Positions 43,177 through 52,416 are shown, counted from the stretch's first letter. The stretch: DNA of 64,000 bases from Pseudomonas sp. CC120222-01a (GCF_003097235.1 NZ_QEQQ01000015.1:62001-126000), one strand, 5' to 3'. Notes: generated from the letters alone by a model not told the origin. Numbers and translations: made by a program.

Positions 43177-46059
43177 TTATTGCGCAGACAGGATCAGCTG
43201 GTTTCGGCTGTCTTCGACGGTGGGTTCCGGGAAGCCGATGCGCAACCGATGCCGCGTTCCACGCATGTCGTAGAGCACGAGCATCATGGGCTGGTCCAAC
43301 CTGACCCTGTGCGTTCTGGTTTCATCGCCGTTTGCCCTGCCGTCATACCAGTAAGGCATGTCGGCTAGGCGGTGCAGCATGATGATCAACTCGCCCGGCC
43401 CTGGCTCCTTGCCCTCGATCACCTCCTGTTTGATGCCGTTGTAGTTAACTTGCGCGGCCAAGTCTGTCAGCACTTCTTCCTTATAGAACTTGTGCGGCTT
43501 TTCCGGCTTGTTCGGTATTGGCAATTCCTTGAAAATGCAACCCAGGTAGCTGAAACGCTTCTCCTTTACCTGGTCGCTTTCCCAGCGAATCGATGTTGCG
43601 GCCCCCTCCGGCTCGCACGTTGCGAACTTGATGGTTTCCAGTTTTTCCTCATAGCTGAGCGTCCAGTAATCGATCGAATCCCGCATATAAGTGAATTCAT
43701 CTTTCGGTGCCCCGGTGCCGGGATCAACAATATGGCCCTTGCCGTTGAACACTCGCTCACGGGTAAGTTTGTAATCGCCTGACCCCGGCCTCACCGGCTG
43801 CACGGCTGTGGCCTCGAGAAAGACGGTCTTATCCTTCGACTTCCAGGGCGTGCCATCCTCTGCCGTGAACTGGGCATAAAACTCTTCTTGGCCAGCTATG
43901 CCGCTCTGGAGATAGAAGCGCACCGAATTGCGTGTTTCCTCAGAGCGCACTGCGGGTGGATCGTCACTCGCCTTGGCACCGTCGTAGCGGTCAAAACGGT
44001 TTACCACGGCGTTGGTCGCCCACATGTTCACACCAGACGGCAGGCCCTCTTCACCCTTGCCGACATCCTGGACCTCTGCATTGCTGGCACGGTATACCAG
44101 CTTCATGGTGCTCATTTCGTCGTCCGACACGGGTATCTTGTATTTGATACCACCAAAATCGAACTCCTCGGTTTCGACTATCACTTCCACCAGTATCTGC
44201 TGCATGCCATTGGCCAGGCAGGCAGGGGCACCTAATACCTTGATTTCCCATTTTTGAATGTTGCGCCAAGTGATTGGCGGGTTTTGGTAGGCATGCTCGA
44301 CGATCGCGTAGCCGGTGTACCGATCGTCGATATCCGCCATGATGACGCTGACGGGGGCCGTGGGATGACTCGGCGGGGTGTAGTGACCGTTGTCGTCGAC
44401 GGCTCCCTCACCAAAGACCTTCCAGGTCGCCTCCTCGTGATCATCGGGGCGCAGCCTGAACGCAATCGGTTCGGCCCCGTTGAACACCGGCACATGAAAA
44501 GGCATCACGTTCAGGACTTGCCTGTAGGCAAAAATGACCACCGTGGCGGTATCGGTGCTCCTAGTTAACGGGTCCGTCACGCGGATATGCTGCAGGCGAA
44601 CTTCAGGCAGGTACTCCTCCCCCGGCTCGTACGGTTTGAACAGCCGCCCGCCGGGTTGCTTAGGGTCAGGCAGCAATTCACCGTAGACGCTGCCTTCTTC
44701 GTCGATCGGAGTGAGCTCCCAGATCAGCTCGGCGCCGGAGAGCGAGCTGGCTTGCAGCTCGACGGGCCCCATTAGCGTGCCCCAGGTAGCTACACGCGGC
44801 AAAATGTTGACTGCCTGACGCGATTCGACCAGCAGTCCGGTGCGTGTCTGCGGCCCTTCGGCCGAGTCGAAGCTCGCCGATACCCGTACCAGTTGCTGAT
44901 CGCGCCGGAACGTTCCGGCGAGCGGTGCCTGATAGGTTGCACCTACCATCGCCCCGGTGTGCGCCTCGCTGTTCATGTTGATCGCAGTCCACTTCACATC
45001 GACCGTCTGCCCCTTGTTGTCGAGTACGTACGGCTGACGCTCGCCGGCCAGCACTGCGCCTTGCATGGGCTCAACGAAATAGGACTGCGCCGAGGGCTCG
45101 ACGCTACCGAATATCACATGATCCAGTGGATCTTCACGCTCGGCCATGTCGACCTGGTAAGCGTTGGGCAACCTCAGTTGGCGCAACACGTCTGGCGTTT
45201 CATCCCGGCTGACGAAACGGCGCAGGTTTTCCGCGATCAGCGTCGTTGTGTTATAGGCAGCAGTCCCTTGCGCAGTCAGGTCGTCCGGTATCAGGTAAGG
45301 GTACTGGTCAGGATTACCCGGCAAGCGACCGGGCCGCATATTGATACGTAGCTGGCAGAACAGCACGAGCGCGCCATCTCCGTATTTCGTCGAGAGTGGA
45401 TTGCGCCCCTCAGGCGCCGGCTGGGTGAGTAAACTGAAATTGCGCGGGGTCAGGACCCCGTAGTCGTTGAAACCCAGCGTCGCGCAGGTGTAGAGCTGGC
45501 GGTAGGTCGGGTGCGCCTTGATACGTTTGCCCAGTGCCTCGCCGATTGCCACGCGGGCATCACCGCTCGCCCCCCCGAGGTTACAACTGAATCGAGTACC
45601 CGACGAAAGGTCCAGCGTCACCATGCTGCGGTCGCCGCGATTGCCTGCCCGGACCTCGAGGTCGGCGGTCATTTCCAGCGCCATGCCCATGTCTTCGCGC
45701 AGGGGCACGCTCTGCCGCAGAAACGGTGGGCTACCGGGCACATGAATGGTCGAGGCGTAGGTACCTGCCAGGATGTTGAGCCTGACCGTGACACTGCGGT
45801 TGGTGAAGGTAGCGTTCTCGAACGACACCTGTGGCGCACCCAGCACGATATTGCTCAGGGTTGCACGCTCATCGTCGCCAATGTCGACCTCTATGCTGAA
45901 CGGTGCCAGATAACTGTGGTTGCTGAACGCGGACAAATACTCTTCCCGCAGCATGCGGTTGATCTGGCCACGGTCGAATGCCACGATGGCGCCCCAGTCG
46001 AACATCACGTTGCCTTCAGCCAGACGCTTGAGCAACTCGGATTTGGAGTTGGTCTTCAT
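43177..46059 (-). CDS. Large hypothetical protein, TULIP/P47-like N-terminus (960 aa)
   Basis: No firm family assignment. The N-terminus MFDWGAIVAFDRGQINRML resembles the start of the 910-aa neighbour (HGYDAILGYDRLRANRLLL) and recalls the GWD-x-V-Y-A pattern opening TULIP-type P47/OrfX proteins of botulinum toxin clusters (from memory, not searched). The C-terminal two thirds hold Ig-like segments, for example VKWTAINMNSE near residue 355 and ATWKVFGEGAVDDNGHYTPP near 545. There is no signal peptide. It overlaps the 910-aa gene by 4 nt (ATGA), and rhs1 follows after 52 nt, so the three should be made in step. Confidence 0.78.
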   Translation of the reverse strand: MKTNSKSELLKRLAEGNVMFDWGAIVAFDRGQINRMLREEYLSAFSNHSYLAPFSIEVDIGDDERATLSNIVLGAPQVSFENATFTNRSVTVRLNILAGTYASTIHVPGSPPFLRQSVPLREDMGMALEMTADLEVRAGNRGDRSMVTLDLSSGTRFSCNLGGASGDARVAIGEALGKRIKAHPTYRQLYTCATLGFNDYGVLTPRNFSLLTQPAPEGRNPLSTKYGDGALVLFCQLRINMRPGRLPGNPDQYPYLIPDDLTAQGTAAYNTTTLIAENLRRFVSRDETPDVLRQLRLPNAYQVDMAEREDPLDHVIFGSVEPSAQSYFVEPMQGAVLAGERQPYVLDNKGQTVDVKWTAINMNSEAHTGAMVGATYQAPLAGTFRRDQQLVRVSASFDSAEGPQTRTGLLVESRQAVNILPRVATWGTLMGPVELQASSLSGAELIWELTPIDEEGSVYGELLPDPKQPGGRLFKPYEPGEEYLPEVRLQHIRVTDPLTRSTDTATVVIFAYRQVLNVMPFHVPVFNGAEPIAFRLRPDDHEEATWKVFGEGAVDDNGHYTPPSHPTAPVSVIMADIDDRYTGYAIVEHAYQNPPITWRNIQKWEIKVLGAPACLANGMQQILVEVIVETEEFDFGGIKYKIPVSDDEMSTMKLVYRASNAEVQDVGKGEEGLPSGVNMWATNAVVNRFDRYDGAKASDDPPAVRSEETRNSVRFYLQSGIAGQEEFYAQFTAEDGTPWKSKDKTVFLEATAVQPVRPGSGDYKLTRERVFNGKGHIVDPGTGAPKDEFTYMRDSIDYWTLSYEEKLETIKFATCEPEGAATSIRWESDQVKEKRFSYLGCIFKELPIPNKPEKPHKFYKEEVLTDLAAQVNYNGIKQEVIEGKEPGPGELIIMLHRLADMPYWYDGRANGDETRTHRVRLDQPMMLVLYDMRGTRHRLRIGFPEPTVEDSRNQLILSAQ

Positions 46060-48788
46060 TGCGCGGCCTCCTTGCCGTTTTCTTCATCGTCCGGACCGTA
46101 CAGGGTGTCAACCACAACCTGCGGTTTGATCAGCGGGACAGGCAGGATGGCGTAAGTCCATAACCAGTACTTGTTGTCATCTTCGATGGCGGCGATGACG
46201 GTAAAGGGTGTCAACGGCTTACCGTCGATGGAAACGGGTGTCAGTACGCCGTCCTCGAACTTGGCGTTGCCATAGACTCTGTACCAGGTGGTGTCCTCGG
46301 CAGGAACGTCATAATCACCGTTCTTGCCAGTGCCCTGGAATGTCAGTCGCAGGCCATCTTCACCCCCAGCCACACCCGGTTCGACCTCGTGCTTGAACCA
46401 GTTGGCTTGATTTTCAATGGGTATCAAGACCGGCGTTTCTACCGTTTCGCCCAGCGATGTTGAGGTAACGCGGATGGTTTCGACGCGCAGGACTTCGCTG
46501 AGGTCATCCTCCCAGGGCCAGTCGGTCTGGGTACCGCTATCGAGCCATTGTTGACGGCGCTGCAGCCATTGCTGACTCTTGCGCGGCACGTCGGAAACGC
46601 GCTCCAACTCGAAACCGGGTAACGGCTTGACCTCACACTGGCAATTGTCGTCTTTGTCTCCTTCGACCTTGCATACCCATTCCTCTTTCCCCCCCTCGCC
46701 TTGCACCAACTTGCCCGCAAAGACATGTTGCTTTCCGTCAGGGCAGCTGCAGGTACATTTACATTTGGGCAGGTGATAGTATTTGCTCTGTTGTTGGCCC
46801 GAGGGATCCGCTTCGGGATCATCCGAGAAGTAACCATATGAATCGGCCGGCAGGGAAAACTCCACAGGGGAGCCGTCAATCGCCGCGGCAGTCAACAAGT
46901 ACTTGCCATCGGCGGCAGCCTGCATGACCATCGGCGATACCGCTAGGCTACGTCGGGTGATGCTCACCAGGGCCTTGGTGAAACTCTTGCCGCTGGTGGC
47001 AGTGACGATGACCCGCTTGTCGCCGCGTACCAGGCTGCCAAGTGGTGGCGCGGTGTATTCGCCCGTTTGGGCGTTGATCGAGCCATAATCCTCAGTTTCC
47101 TCCCCTGGCAAGTTCGCCGCCGTCCAGGTCACCGCCCCGACAGGGGCAGGCGTAATCTTGAACGTATGTTTTTGGCCCGCCAAAACCAGCGGTTCAGGCG
47201 TCTCGAACTCGAACTCGGTGCGGGCCGGCGACAGGTACCCAGGCAGCGTCAGGTCGCCCGGGAAGCGCACAGCCGATGGCTGCGCGGATTCCTTGCCACT
47301 TCGAAACAGCAGGCCGTTGAGGCGAAATGCATCGATGTCCTTTGCCACGCTGACGATGGTATCGATCGTACTGCGGATATTCTCAAGTATCTTCAACTCG
47401 CCAAAGTCGATGAACTGTGAAAGGAAACCAGGCCCGTCGCCGAACTTTCTCAATTGTTCATCGGGTACCATCTTGTGTCGCATTGTCGGAGTGGCCGCTA
47501 GTTTGAGGGTCAATTGACCAATATCATTGCCCGCCGTTTCGACATGGAATTGATAGCTGGCCTTGTATTCCCAGATATAGTTCACCTCCCCCTTTTTCCA
47601 GGTGCCACTCATTCGCTCCAGCGAAACCGGGCACGTGCCTTGACCAAACCATTCGAAATTGAGCCTGTCGTCACCGGCCTGGACATCGAACCGGGTGAAC
47701 TTATCGTCGCCAGTCGCGACAAAGCCCAGCGCCAACCCGTTGGGAAAATCGATTGTCTTGACCTTCTCCGTAGCGCCCTTGAGGGGAATAATCAACTTCC
47801 CCTTGGTCGCCTGAATGCCGGTCACAAACGTGTTGTCTTCGCCTCCAATATATTTCGCCTCAAACGCATCGCTCTGGTTCTCGACCCTTTCAAATCCCCT
47901 CGTGACCAATCGCTTGATGAGGAACTTATTACCGAGTAACAAGTTCATCGTGTAAGGATTGGAAGCATTTTTATCGGGATAGGGCAACAGGTAATGCATG
48001 TTCTCGTCTTTGTCGGGAAGGCCCGCCTCCGAGTCATCGCTGCCTCTCATGGTGACGGCGATAATGACCGCCCCCCCGCCATTCTTTGTGGAGTTTCGTA
48101 CGCGGCTATCGGGTGATGCATGGGTGCGAACGATGAATTTCTCCGGCTGCAGGAAATCCTCGTCGGTGATCTTCATTTCATTGAGCACCAGGATTTTCCG
48201 GGCAGCGTCCCAGCCATCGAAAATTTTCTTGTAGCGATCACCGCCTGCCCGGTTCTCTTCGCCTGTATCGGCAAAGCGCAGGTAGAAATCCTGAGCCTTG
48301 CTCAAGTCGATGAACACCTTACCGGCTTCGGAAACCGTGCCGGGACTGCTATCGAGTTCGATCCGCACATGCAAGTCGGGGCCATCGAGCCCATCGGCTT
48401 CCCTGACGCGGGTAATTTGCTTGTATTTAGATCCCGCAGGCCTGCTCAGGGTCAGCTGTTTGCCACCATTGATTCGCATCTTCAGGTCTGCACGTGAGTG
48501 CGTAATGCTGGCCCTCTCGAACGAGAGCCTAGGCTTATCCAGCACATGATCAACGAGCCGCTCCCACGTGATGGCGGGGGTGATCACCGCCGTGAATGTC
48601 AACGGCGCGAAATATTGACCACTGTCGAAGCGGTCAATGTACTCCTGTAGCAGCAACCGGTTGGCGCGCAGGCGATCATAGCCAAGTATGGCGTCATAAC
48701 CGTGGGTTGACGGCCCCTTCCTCATGTACGCGACAAACTCTTCCAGCGATTCTTTTACGATCGTTTCCAGCGGTTCTTGGATTATCAT
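46056..48788 (-). CDS. Large hypothetical protein, TULIP/P47-like N-terminus with Cys cluster (910 aa)
   Basis: A paralogue of the 960-aa protein by its N-terminal pattern (YDAILGYDRLRANRLLLQEY, then SGQYFAPLTF). An Ig/BIG-like segment with YGSINAQTGEYTAPP is near residues 555-585. A compact cysteine cluster lies at about residues 676-720: CKCTCSC, then one Cys and a CQC, seven in all within 45 residues. It could bind metal or form disulfides. There is no signal peptide, so disulfides would need an oxidising destination. The ribosome binding site GAAGGTGG precedes the ATG. It follows the 596-aa gene by 39 nt and overlaps the next gene. Confidence 0.78.
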   Translation of the reverse strand: MIIQEPLETIVKESLEEFVAYMRKGPSTHGYDAILGYDRLRANRLLLQEYIDRFDSGQYFAPLTFTAVITPAITWERLVDHVLDKPRLSFERASITHSRADLKMRINGGKQLTLSRPAGSKYKQITRVREADGLDGPDLHVRIELDSSPGTVSEAGKVFIDLSKAQDFYLRFADTGEENRAGGDRYKKIFDGWDAARKILVLNEMKITDEDFLQPEKFIVRTHASPDSRVRNSTKNGGGAVIIAVTMRGSDDSEAGLPDKDENMHYLLPYPDKNASNPYTMNLLLGNKFLIKRLVTRGFERVENQSDAFEAKYIGGEDNTFVTGIQATKGKLIIPLKGATEKVKTIDFPNGLALGFVATGDDKFTRFDVQAGDDRLNFEWFGQGTCPVSLERMSGTWKKGEVNYIWEYKASYQFHVETAGNDIGQLTLKLAATPTMRHKMVPDEQLRKFGDGPGFLSQFIDFGELKILENIRSTIDTIVSVAKDIDAFRLNGLLFRSGKESAQPSAVRFPGDLTLPGYLSPARTEFEFETPEPLVLAGQKHTFKITPAPVGAVTWTAANLPGEETEDYGSINAQTGEYTAPPLGSLVRGDKRVIVTATSGKSFTKALVSITRRSLAVSPMVMQAAADGKYLLTAAAIDGSPVEFSLPADSYGYFSDDPEADPSGQQQSKYYHLPKCKCTCSCPDGKQHVFAGKLVQGEGGKEEWVCKVEGDKDDNCQCEVKPLPGFELERVSDVPRKSQQWLQRRQQWLDSGTQTDWPWEDDLSEVLRVETIRVTSTSLGETVETPVLIPIENQANWFKHEVEPGVAGGEDGLRLTFQGTGKNGDYDVPAEDTTWYRVYGNAKFEDGVLTPVSIDGKPLTPFTVIAAIEDDNKYWLWTYAILPVPLIKPQVVVDTLYGPDDEENGKEAAQ

Positions 48789-48827
48789 GATTCCACCTTC
48801 GATATACGTTTAGGCATGCCAATGCCA

Positions 48828-50618
48828 TTACTTGCGTAACGTCAACCAACTCGAGTCAAACAAGGTCCAGTTGTCATATTCCACATCACCCTCGAAGTTG
48901 ACGCTCGCATGGAACGTGACCTTGGAACCATCATCGAACTCGTCGAGTGACGTTTTCTGTAACTTTTCCGTGACCATGCGGTTGCTGACTTCCGCCTCGC
49001 GAACCAATTCATTGCGGATAGCGAACACTTTTGGCTTGCCGCCTTTCAAACCACTCACGGTGATGACCAACATTTGCCCGACACTCATGAACGGCCAGTG
49101 AGGCAAGGTCAACGTGGCCTGATCGTCGCCGATATCGCTCATGTGCAACTCGGTACCGCGGCGCGGCGTGCACTGCAGCGTCGGGTAGTTGCTTTGGCCC
49201 AACGGAACAATGCGCAAGTTCAAGTTTTTTGACTTATGTTGCTCGGGCATTATTTTGTAATACACAGGAAAGCGTTCGGCCTCGGCATTACCTGGCCCCA
49301 TGTTGGCTGCAACTGCTGCCTGGGGAATGTGCAGGAGTTCTTCGGGTACCTTGTCGAAGGTAAACTTCAGGTTGCCCAAGGCGGAGCGGCCTTCCCAGTA
49401 AACTTCAAGGGTTTCCCCATCCAGCAACTTGATAGCCGAAAGATCGATATAGGCCCCCTCCTTGGCAAGGAGGGCCGGCAAATAGGCATTGAACTCCCCC
49501 CCGGCCCCTTCTGCCTCCGCAAAAAACACGTTCAATGGCGATTCATCGCGCCGAACGACCAGTTCGACATCGCGGACTGACCCGCTGTACGCTACCCCTT
49601 CGCGGGCGACCTGGTAACCCAGCCTGATGCGGTCCAACCCATCAAACTTTTCAAAGGGCAGGGTGAACTGGACCACGTCACTTTCCAGGCCGCTCAAGTC
49701 GATGCGAAGTTGCTGTACGCCCCAATGATCATTGAAATGCAGCAACAACCTGTCGCTGACCATCAGTTGCTCGGTGTCCGTGATACGCAAAACCAGCCCA
49801 TCGAGAAACTGCAGGGGGTCGAGCTTCCCGCTGGTATAGCCTTCTATCTCGAGCGGTGCGAGCAGTGGCGGCTCGTCAGGGACTTTGTCAATCCGGAAAG
49901 TTTGAGTGGGCGACCGCAATTTTGAGGTCAGATCGGCAAACTCGATCTCATAGTAAACATCGGCGTGCCCCTTGCTTATGAAGTCGAACTGCTCGGGCGG
50001 CACTTGCCAGCGCAGTACCTGGCCAACGTCTTGTGCCGTGACCGGGATTGTCTTTTTCCACGTTTCGTCCTTGTCACCGTTACTCTCATAACCCACGAAG
50101 TAGAGCGTCACCCCGTCCTTTGCGCGCATGGCCTGATAGGGCGGCACCAGAAAGGTGGCCCCGGCGGCGCCCAGCGTGGCAGGGTCGATGTACAAATTGT
50201 GTGACTGTGGCGCTTGTGCCACTGGCATGTGCTCCAGGCGATGAGGGCGCACCCCCACGAAGCAAAAGGCGCGCTTTGATTGTTCAAGTACTGGATTAAT
50301 AGGCTTGAAAGAAAAGAATGCGTAGCCGCCTTCAGCGGCAGTCACGTATTCATTCGGCACTGGAAAGACTGTTTCTTTATTAACGGGATCGAAGTTTCTA
50401 TCGTCAACGTCGTGAAACAGGCCAGATTCGACCGGGTTACCTTGTTGGTCCGCGCCGATCCAGAGCACGTCGACAGTCTGGCCTACACCGATACCGTCGT
50501 AGGTAAAATAAATAGCTAAGTCATCACTTCCCAATTTGGCGAGATCCACTTCGTCATAGGGTGTGAGGTCTTTGATTCTCGGCCGCGGCGGGCGCTCGAC
50601 AACGGCGGGTGGAGGCAT
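48828..50618 (-). CDS. Hypothetical protein with Ig-like modules (596 aa), first gene of rhs1 operon
   Basis: No named family. The protein starts MPPPAVVERPPRPRIKDLTP and has no signal peptide or membrane helix. Repeated beta-sandwich-like units are marked by LAIYFTYDGIGVGQTVDVLW, LRITDTEQLMVSDRLLLHF, LSAIKLLDGETLEVYWEG and HWPFMSVGQMLVITVSG, in each case a strand pair around a short turn. This matches modules in the 662- and 489-aa proteins. GGGA lies before the ATG at 50618. It heads the operon leading to rhs1, and the shared intergenic region to the right also drives the opposite operon. Confidence 0.78.
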   Translation of the reverse strand: MPPPAVVERPPRPRIKDLTPYDEVDLAKLGSDDLAIYFTYDGIGVGQTVDVLWIGADQQGNPVESGLFHDVDDRNFDPVNKETVFPVPNEYVTAAEGGYAFFSFKPINPVLEQSKRAFCFVGVRPHRLEHMPVAQAPQSHNLYIDPATLGAAGATFLVPPYQAMRAKDGVTLYFVGYESNGDKDETWKKTIPVTAQDVGQVLRWQVPPEQFDFISKGHADVYYEIEFADLTSKLRSPTQTFRIDKVPDEPPLLAPLEIEGYTSGKLDPLQFLDGLVLRITDTEQLMVSDRLLLHFNDHWGVQQLRIDLSGLESDVVQFTLPFEKFDGLDRIRLGYQVAREGVAYSGSVRDVELVVRRDESPLNVFFAEAEGAGGEFNAYLPALLAKEGAYIDLSAIKLLDGETLEVYWEGRSALGNLKFTFDKVPEELLHIPQAAVAANMGPGNAEAERFPVYYKIMPEQHKSKNLNLRIVPLGQSNYPTLQCTPRRGTELHMSDIGDDQATLTLPHWPFMSVGQMLVITVSGLKGGKPKVFAIRNELVREAEVSNRMVTEKLQKTSLDEFDDGSKVTFHASVNFEGDVEYDNWTLFDSSWLTLRK

Positions 50619-50841
50619 ATTTGTATTCCCATGAACGAATGAAAAGTACGCTCACGCTATCCCACCCCCGGCGACCTGCCTACTGACAAAAATAACAGGT
50701 AGGCATCAATGAAGCGCCTGTGATACTTCGCGTCACTGCCATTCGCAACACCCTGTACCTAGCATTTTTGCTAGCTGTTCCGGCCTCGGCATCTCGCTAG
50801 ACTCGCCAGGTGAACTTCTCACTCAACCTTGAGGATTCGTG
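50619..50841. promoter_or_regulatory. Divergent control region of the two rhs operons
   Basis: This 223-bp region separates the rhs1 operon (minus) from the rhs2 operon (plus). Two palindromes are visible: TGCCTACTG...CAGGTAGGCA at 50677-50705 (one bulged base, AT-rich loop) and the perfect CTAGCATTTTTGCTAG-type repeat at 50759-50774. Either could be an operator. I do not see a convincing pair of -35 and -10 boxes. Confidence 0.5.
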
Positions 50842-51372
50842 ATGAACAACCCATGGCGATTAACGGGCACCGTAGCGCTACTGATTCTGCTTTCCGCACC
50901 GGCCTATGCCGAGCTTGCAACCATAAAACATGGCAAGTGGTCTTCAGACCAGAAGGAATCGAAGCATGATTTCAAATGCCCTTCCAACCAAGTCCTCGTA
51001 GGGCGCAAGCACAGTGGTGACGAAAACGCCGACACCCATTACCTGTGTGCAACTGTCTTTCAGAAGGAAACACTCAAGACATTTAACGAGACCAAGCAGA
51101 ATGTCAACACTTGGATTTACGCAACCTGCCCAGAACCTAAAGTCCTGACAGGCCGAGGTAGGTCAGGCGATGAAGAAGAACCCTACTGGATATATTGCTC
51201 TGAAGTTCGCGACGTATGGGGCCACGCCTTAGTTCCAACATCGACAAGCGATCAAGAAGTAAAAGAGTCCGATCACGAAGCCGTTTGCGGAAAAGATCAG
51301 GTCCTTGCGGGTATGAGACTCAGCGGCGATGAAAACGGACAAACCTTCTACAATTGCGCCGAACTTTACTGA
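50842..51372 (+). CDS. Secreted protein of three Cys/GDEN repeats (176 aa)
   Basis: No named family. A signal peptide (LTGTVALLILLSAPAYA) is followed by three repeats of about 45 residues. Their consensus is KES..F.CP.NQVL.GR.HSGDEN..T.Y.CA, seen as NQVLVGRKHSGDEN, PKVLTGRGRSGDEE and DQVLAGMRLSGDENG. Each repeat has two Cys, probably a disulfide. A threefold repeat of this size suggests a beta-trefoil, beta-prism or dermatopontin-like lectin fold (inference). GAGG precedes the ATG at 50842 (GTG at 50839 is possible). It heads the rhs2 operon; the next gene follows after 21 nt. Confidence 0.85.
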   Translation: MNNPWRLTGTVALLILLSAPAYAELATIKHGKWSSDQKESKHDFKCPSNQVLVGRKHSGDENADTHYLCATVFQKETLKTFNETKQNVNTWIYATCPEPKVLTGRGRSGDEEEPYWIYCSEVRDVWGHALVPTSTSDQEVKESDHEAVCGKDQVLAGMRLSGDENGQTFYNCAELY

Positions 51373-51393
51373 CCTATATGACGAGGCATCATC

Positions 51394-52401
51394 ATGTTGA
51401 CTTTCTTGAAGCTGGGCATCATTGGACTACCGCTTCTCCTGACCAGCCTCGCACCGCTCGCACAGGCCGTCGCTCAAACGCCAGCGCAGGCCGAGTCAAA
51501 AACAGAGGGCACCATCCTCATAATGGACAAAGATAACGCACAGTGTTCCCTGAGTGTACCCGGCGAAGGCAGCGGCGAGCTCATACAATATGAATTCACG
51601 CTGCGGGATAGCGCCTGCAAAGATGTGAAACCGCGCACGATAAAATTCGACAAGCTTCCCTCGGCAACGGAAATCCTGATTACCGATGGGCTCGGTTGTA
51701 GCACCAAAGAAGGTAAAAGTAACTTCTGGATCAAACTGTTGACCATCAGCCGAACTGAGACCGACTGGTTCGAATTCGAAGACCTGGTCAGCTACCCTAA
51801 AGAAGAAATCATTGCCAAAGGCCTGGAAATGGTCGACAGCAAGTATAAAAACTCCAGTGAAGTCAGGGACAAAGCCCAGTGCGTGCGGGTGATAACTTCT
51901 GCACGCGTTGATCCTCCTACGCCGGTTCCCGTCGAAGAAAACAAGCCTACTCCTTACCAGGGACTTAAACCCCATGATCTCTTTACTTGTGGTCTTCACC
52001 AAGTGATGGTAGCGCGCTCAAACCACGGCGACGCGGAAAATGGTAGAACTTTCTATATATGCTCAACCTTCAAGCAGGCCTCAACCGACCTGACTGTCGC
52101 TGCGGACAAATGGAGCGACAGCTTCAAGGAAAGTGATGGCATCTATTTCATGTGCCCGCCTGGCAAAGTCATGACTGGAATGGACCACTCGGGCGACGAG
52201 AACGGACCAACCAAGTACCGCTGCAGCAGTCTATATAGCGGCGATAAACAACTGTCGGTCATCTGGTCCGATGAATGGTCTGGTGCACAACAAGAGAACG
52301 ATAGCTCATTCCTCTGCCCCAAAAACTCATTTCTAGTCGGCCGTCGTCACATAGGTGACGAGAAAGACAGAACGATTTATCGCTGTGCAACTGCGCAATA
52401 A
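51394..52401 (+). CDS. Secreted protein: unknown N-terminal domain plus three Cys/GDEN repeats (335 aa)
   Basis: A signal peptide (FLKLGIIGLPLLLTSLAPLAQA) is followed by an unrecognised domain of about 150 residues with four Cys, then a Pro-rich linker (VDPPTPVPVEENKPTP). Three repeats of the kind found in the preceding 176-aa protein complete it: HQVMVARSNHGDAENG, GKVMTGMDHSGDENG and NSFLVGRRHIGDEKD. Position between that protein and rhs2 (15-nt gap) suggests that all three act together, perhaps with the repeats binding a surface glycan. This role is inference. Confidence 0.85.
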   Translation: MLTFLKLGIIGLPLLLTSLAPLAQAVAQTPAQAESKTEGTILIMDKDNAQCSLSVPGEGSGELIQYEFTLRDSACKDVKPRTIKFDKLPSATEILITDGLGCSTKEGKSNFWIKLLTISRTETDWFEFEDLVSYPKEEIIAKGLEMVDSKYKNSSEVRDKAQCVRVITSARVDPPTPVPVEENKPTPYQGLKPHDLFTCGLHQVMVARSNHGDAENGRTFYICSTFKQASTDLTVAADKWSDSFKESDGIYFMCPPGKVMTGMDHSGDENGPTKYRCSSLYSGDKQLSVIWSDEWSGAQQENDSSFLCPKNSFLVGRRHIGDEKDRTIYRCATAQ

Positions 52402-52416
52402 GAGGGAGGACCGATC

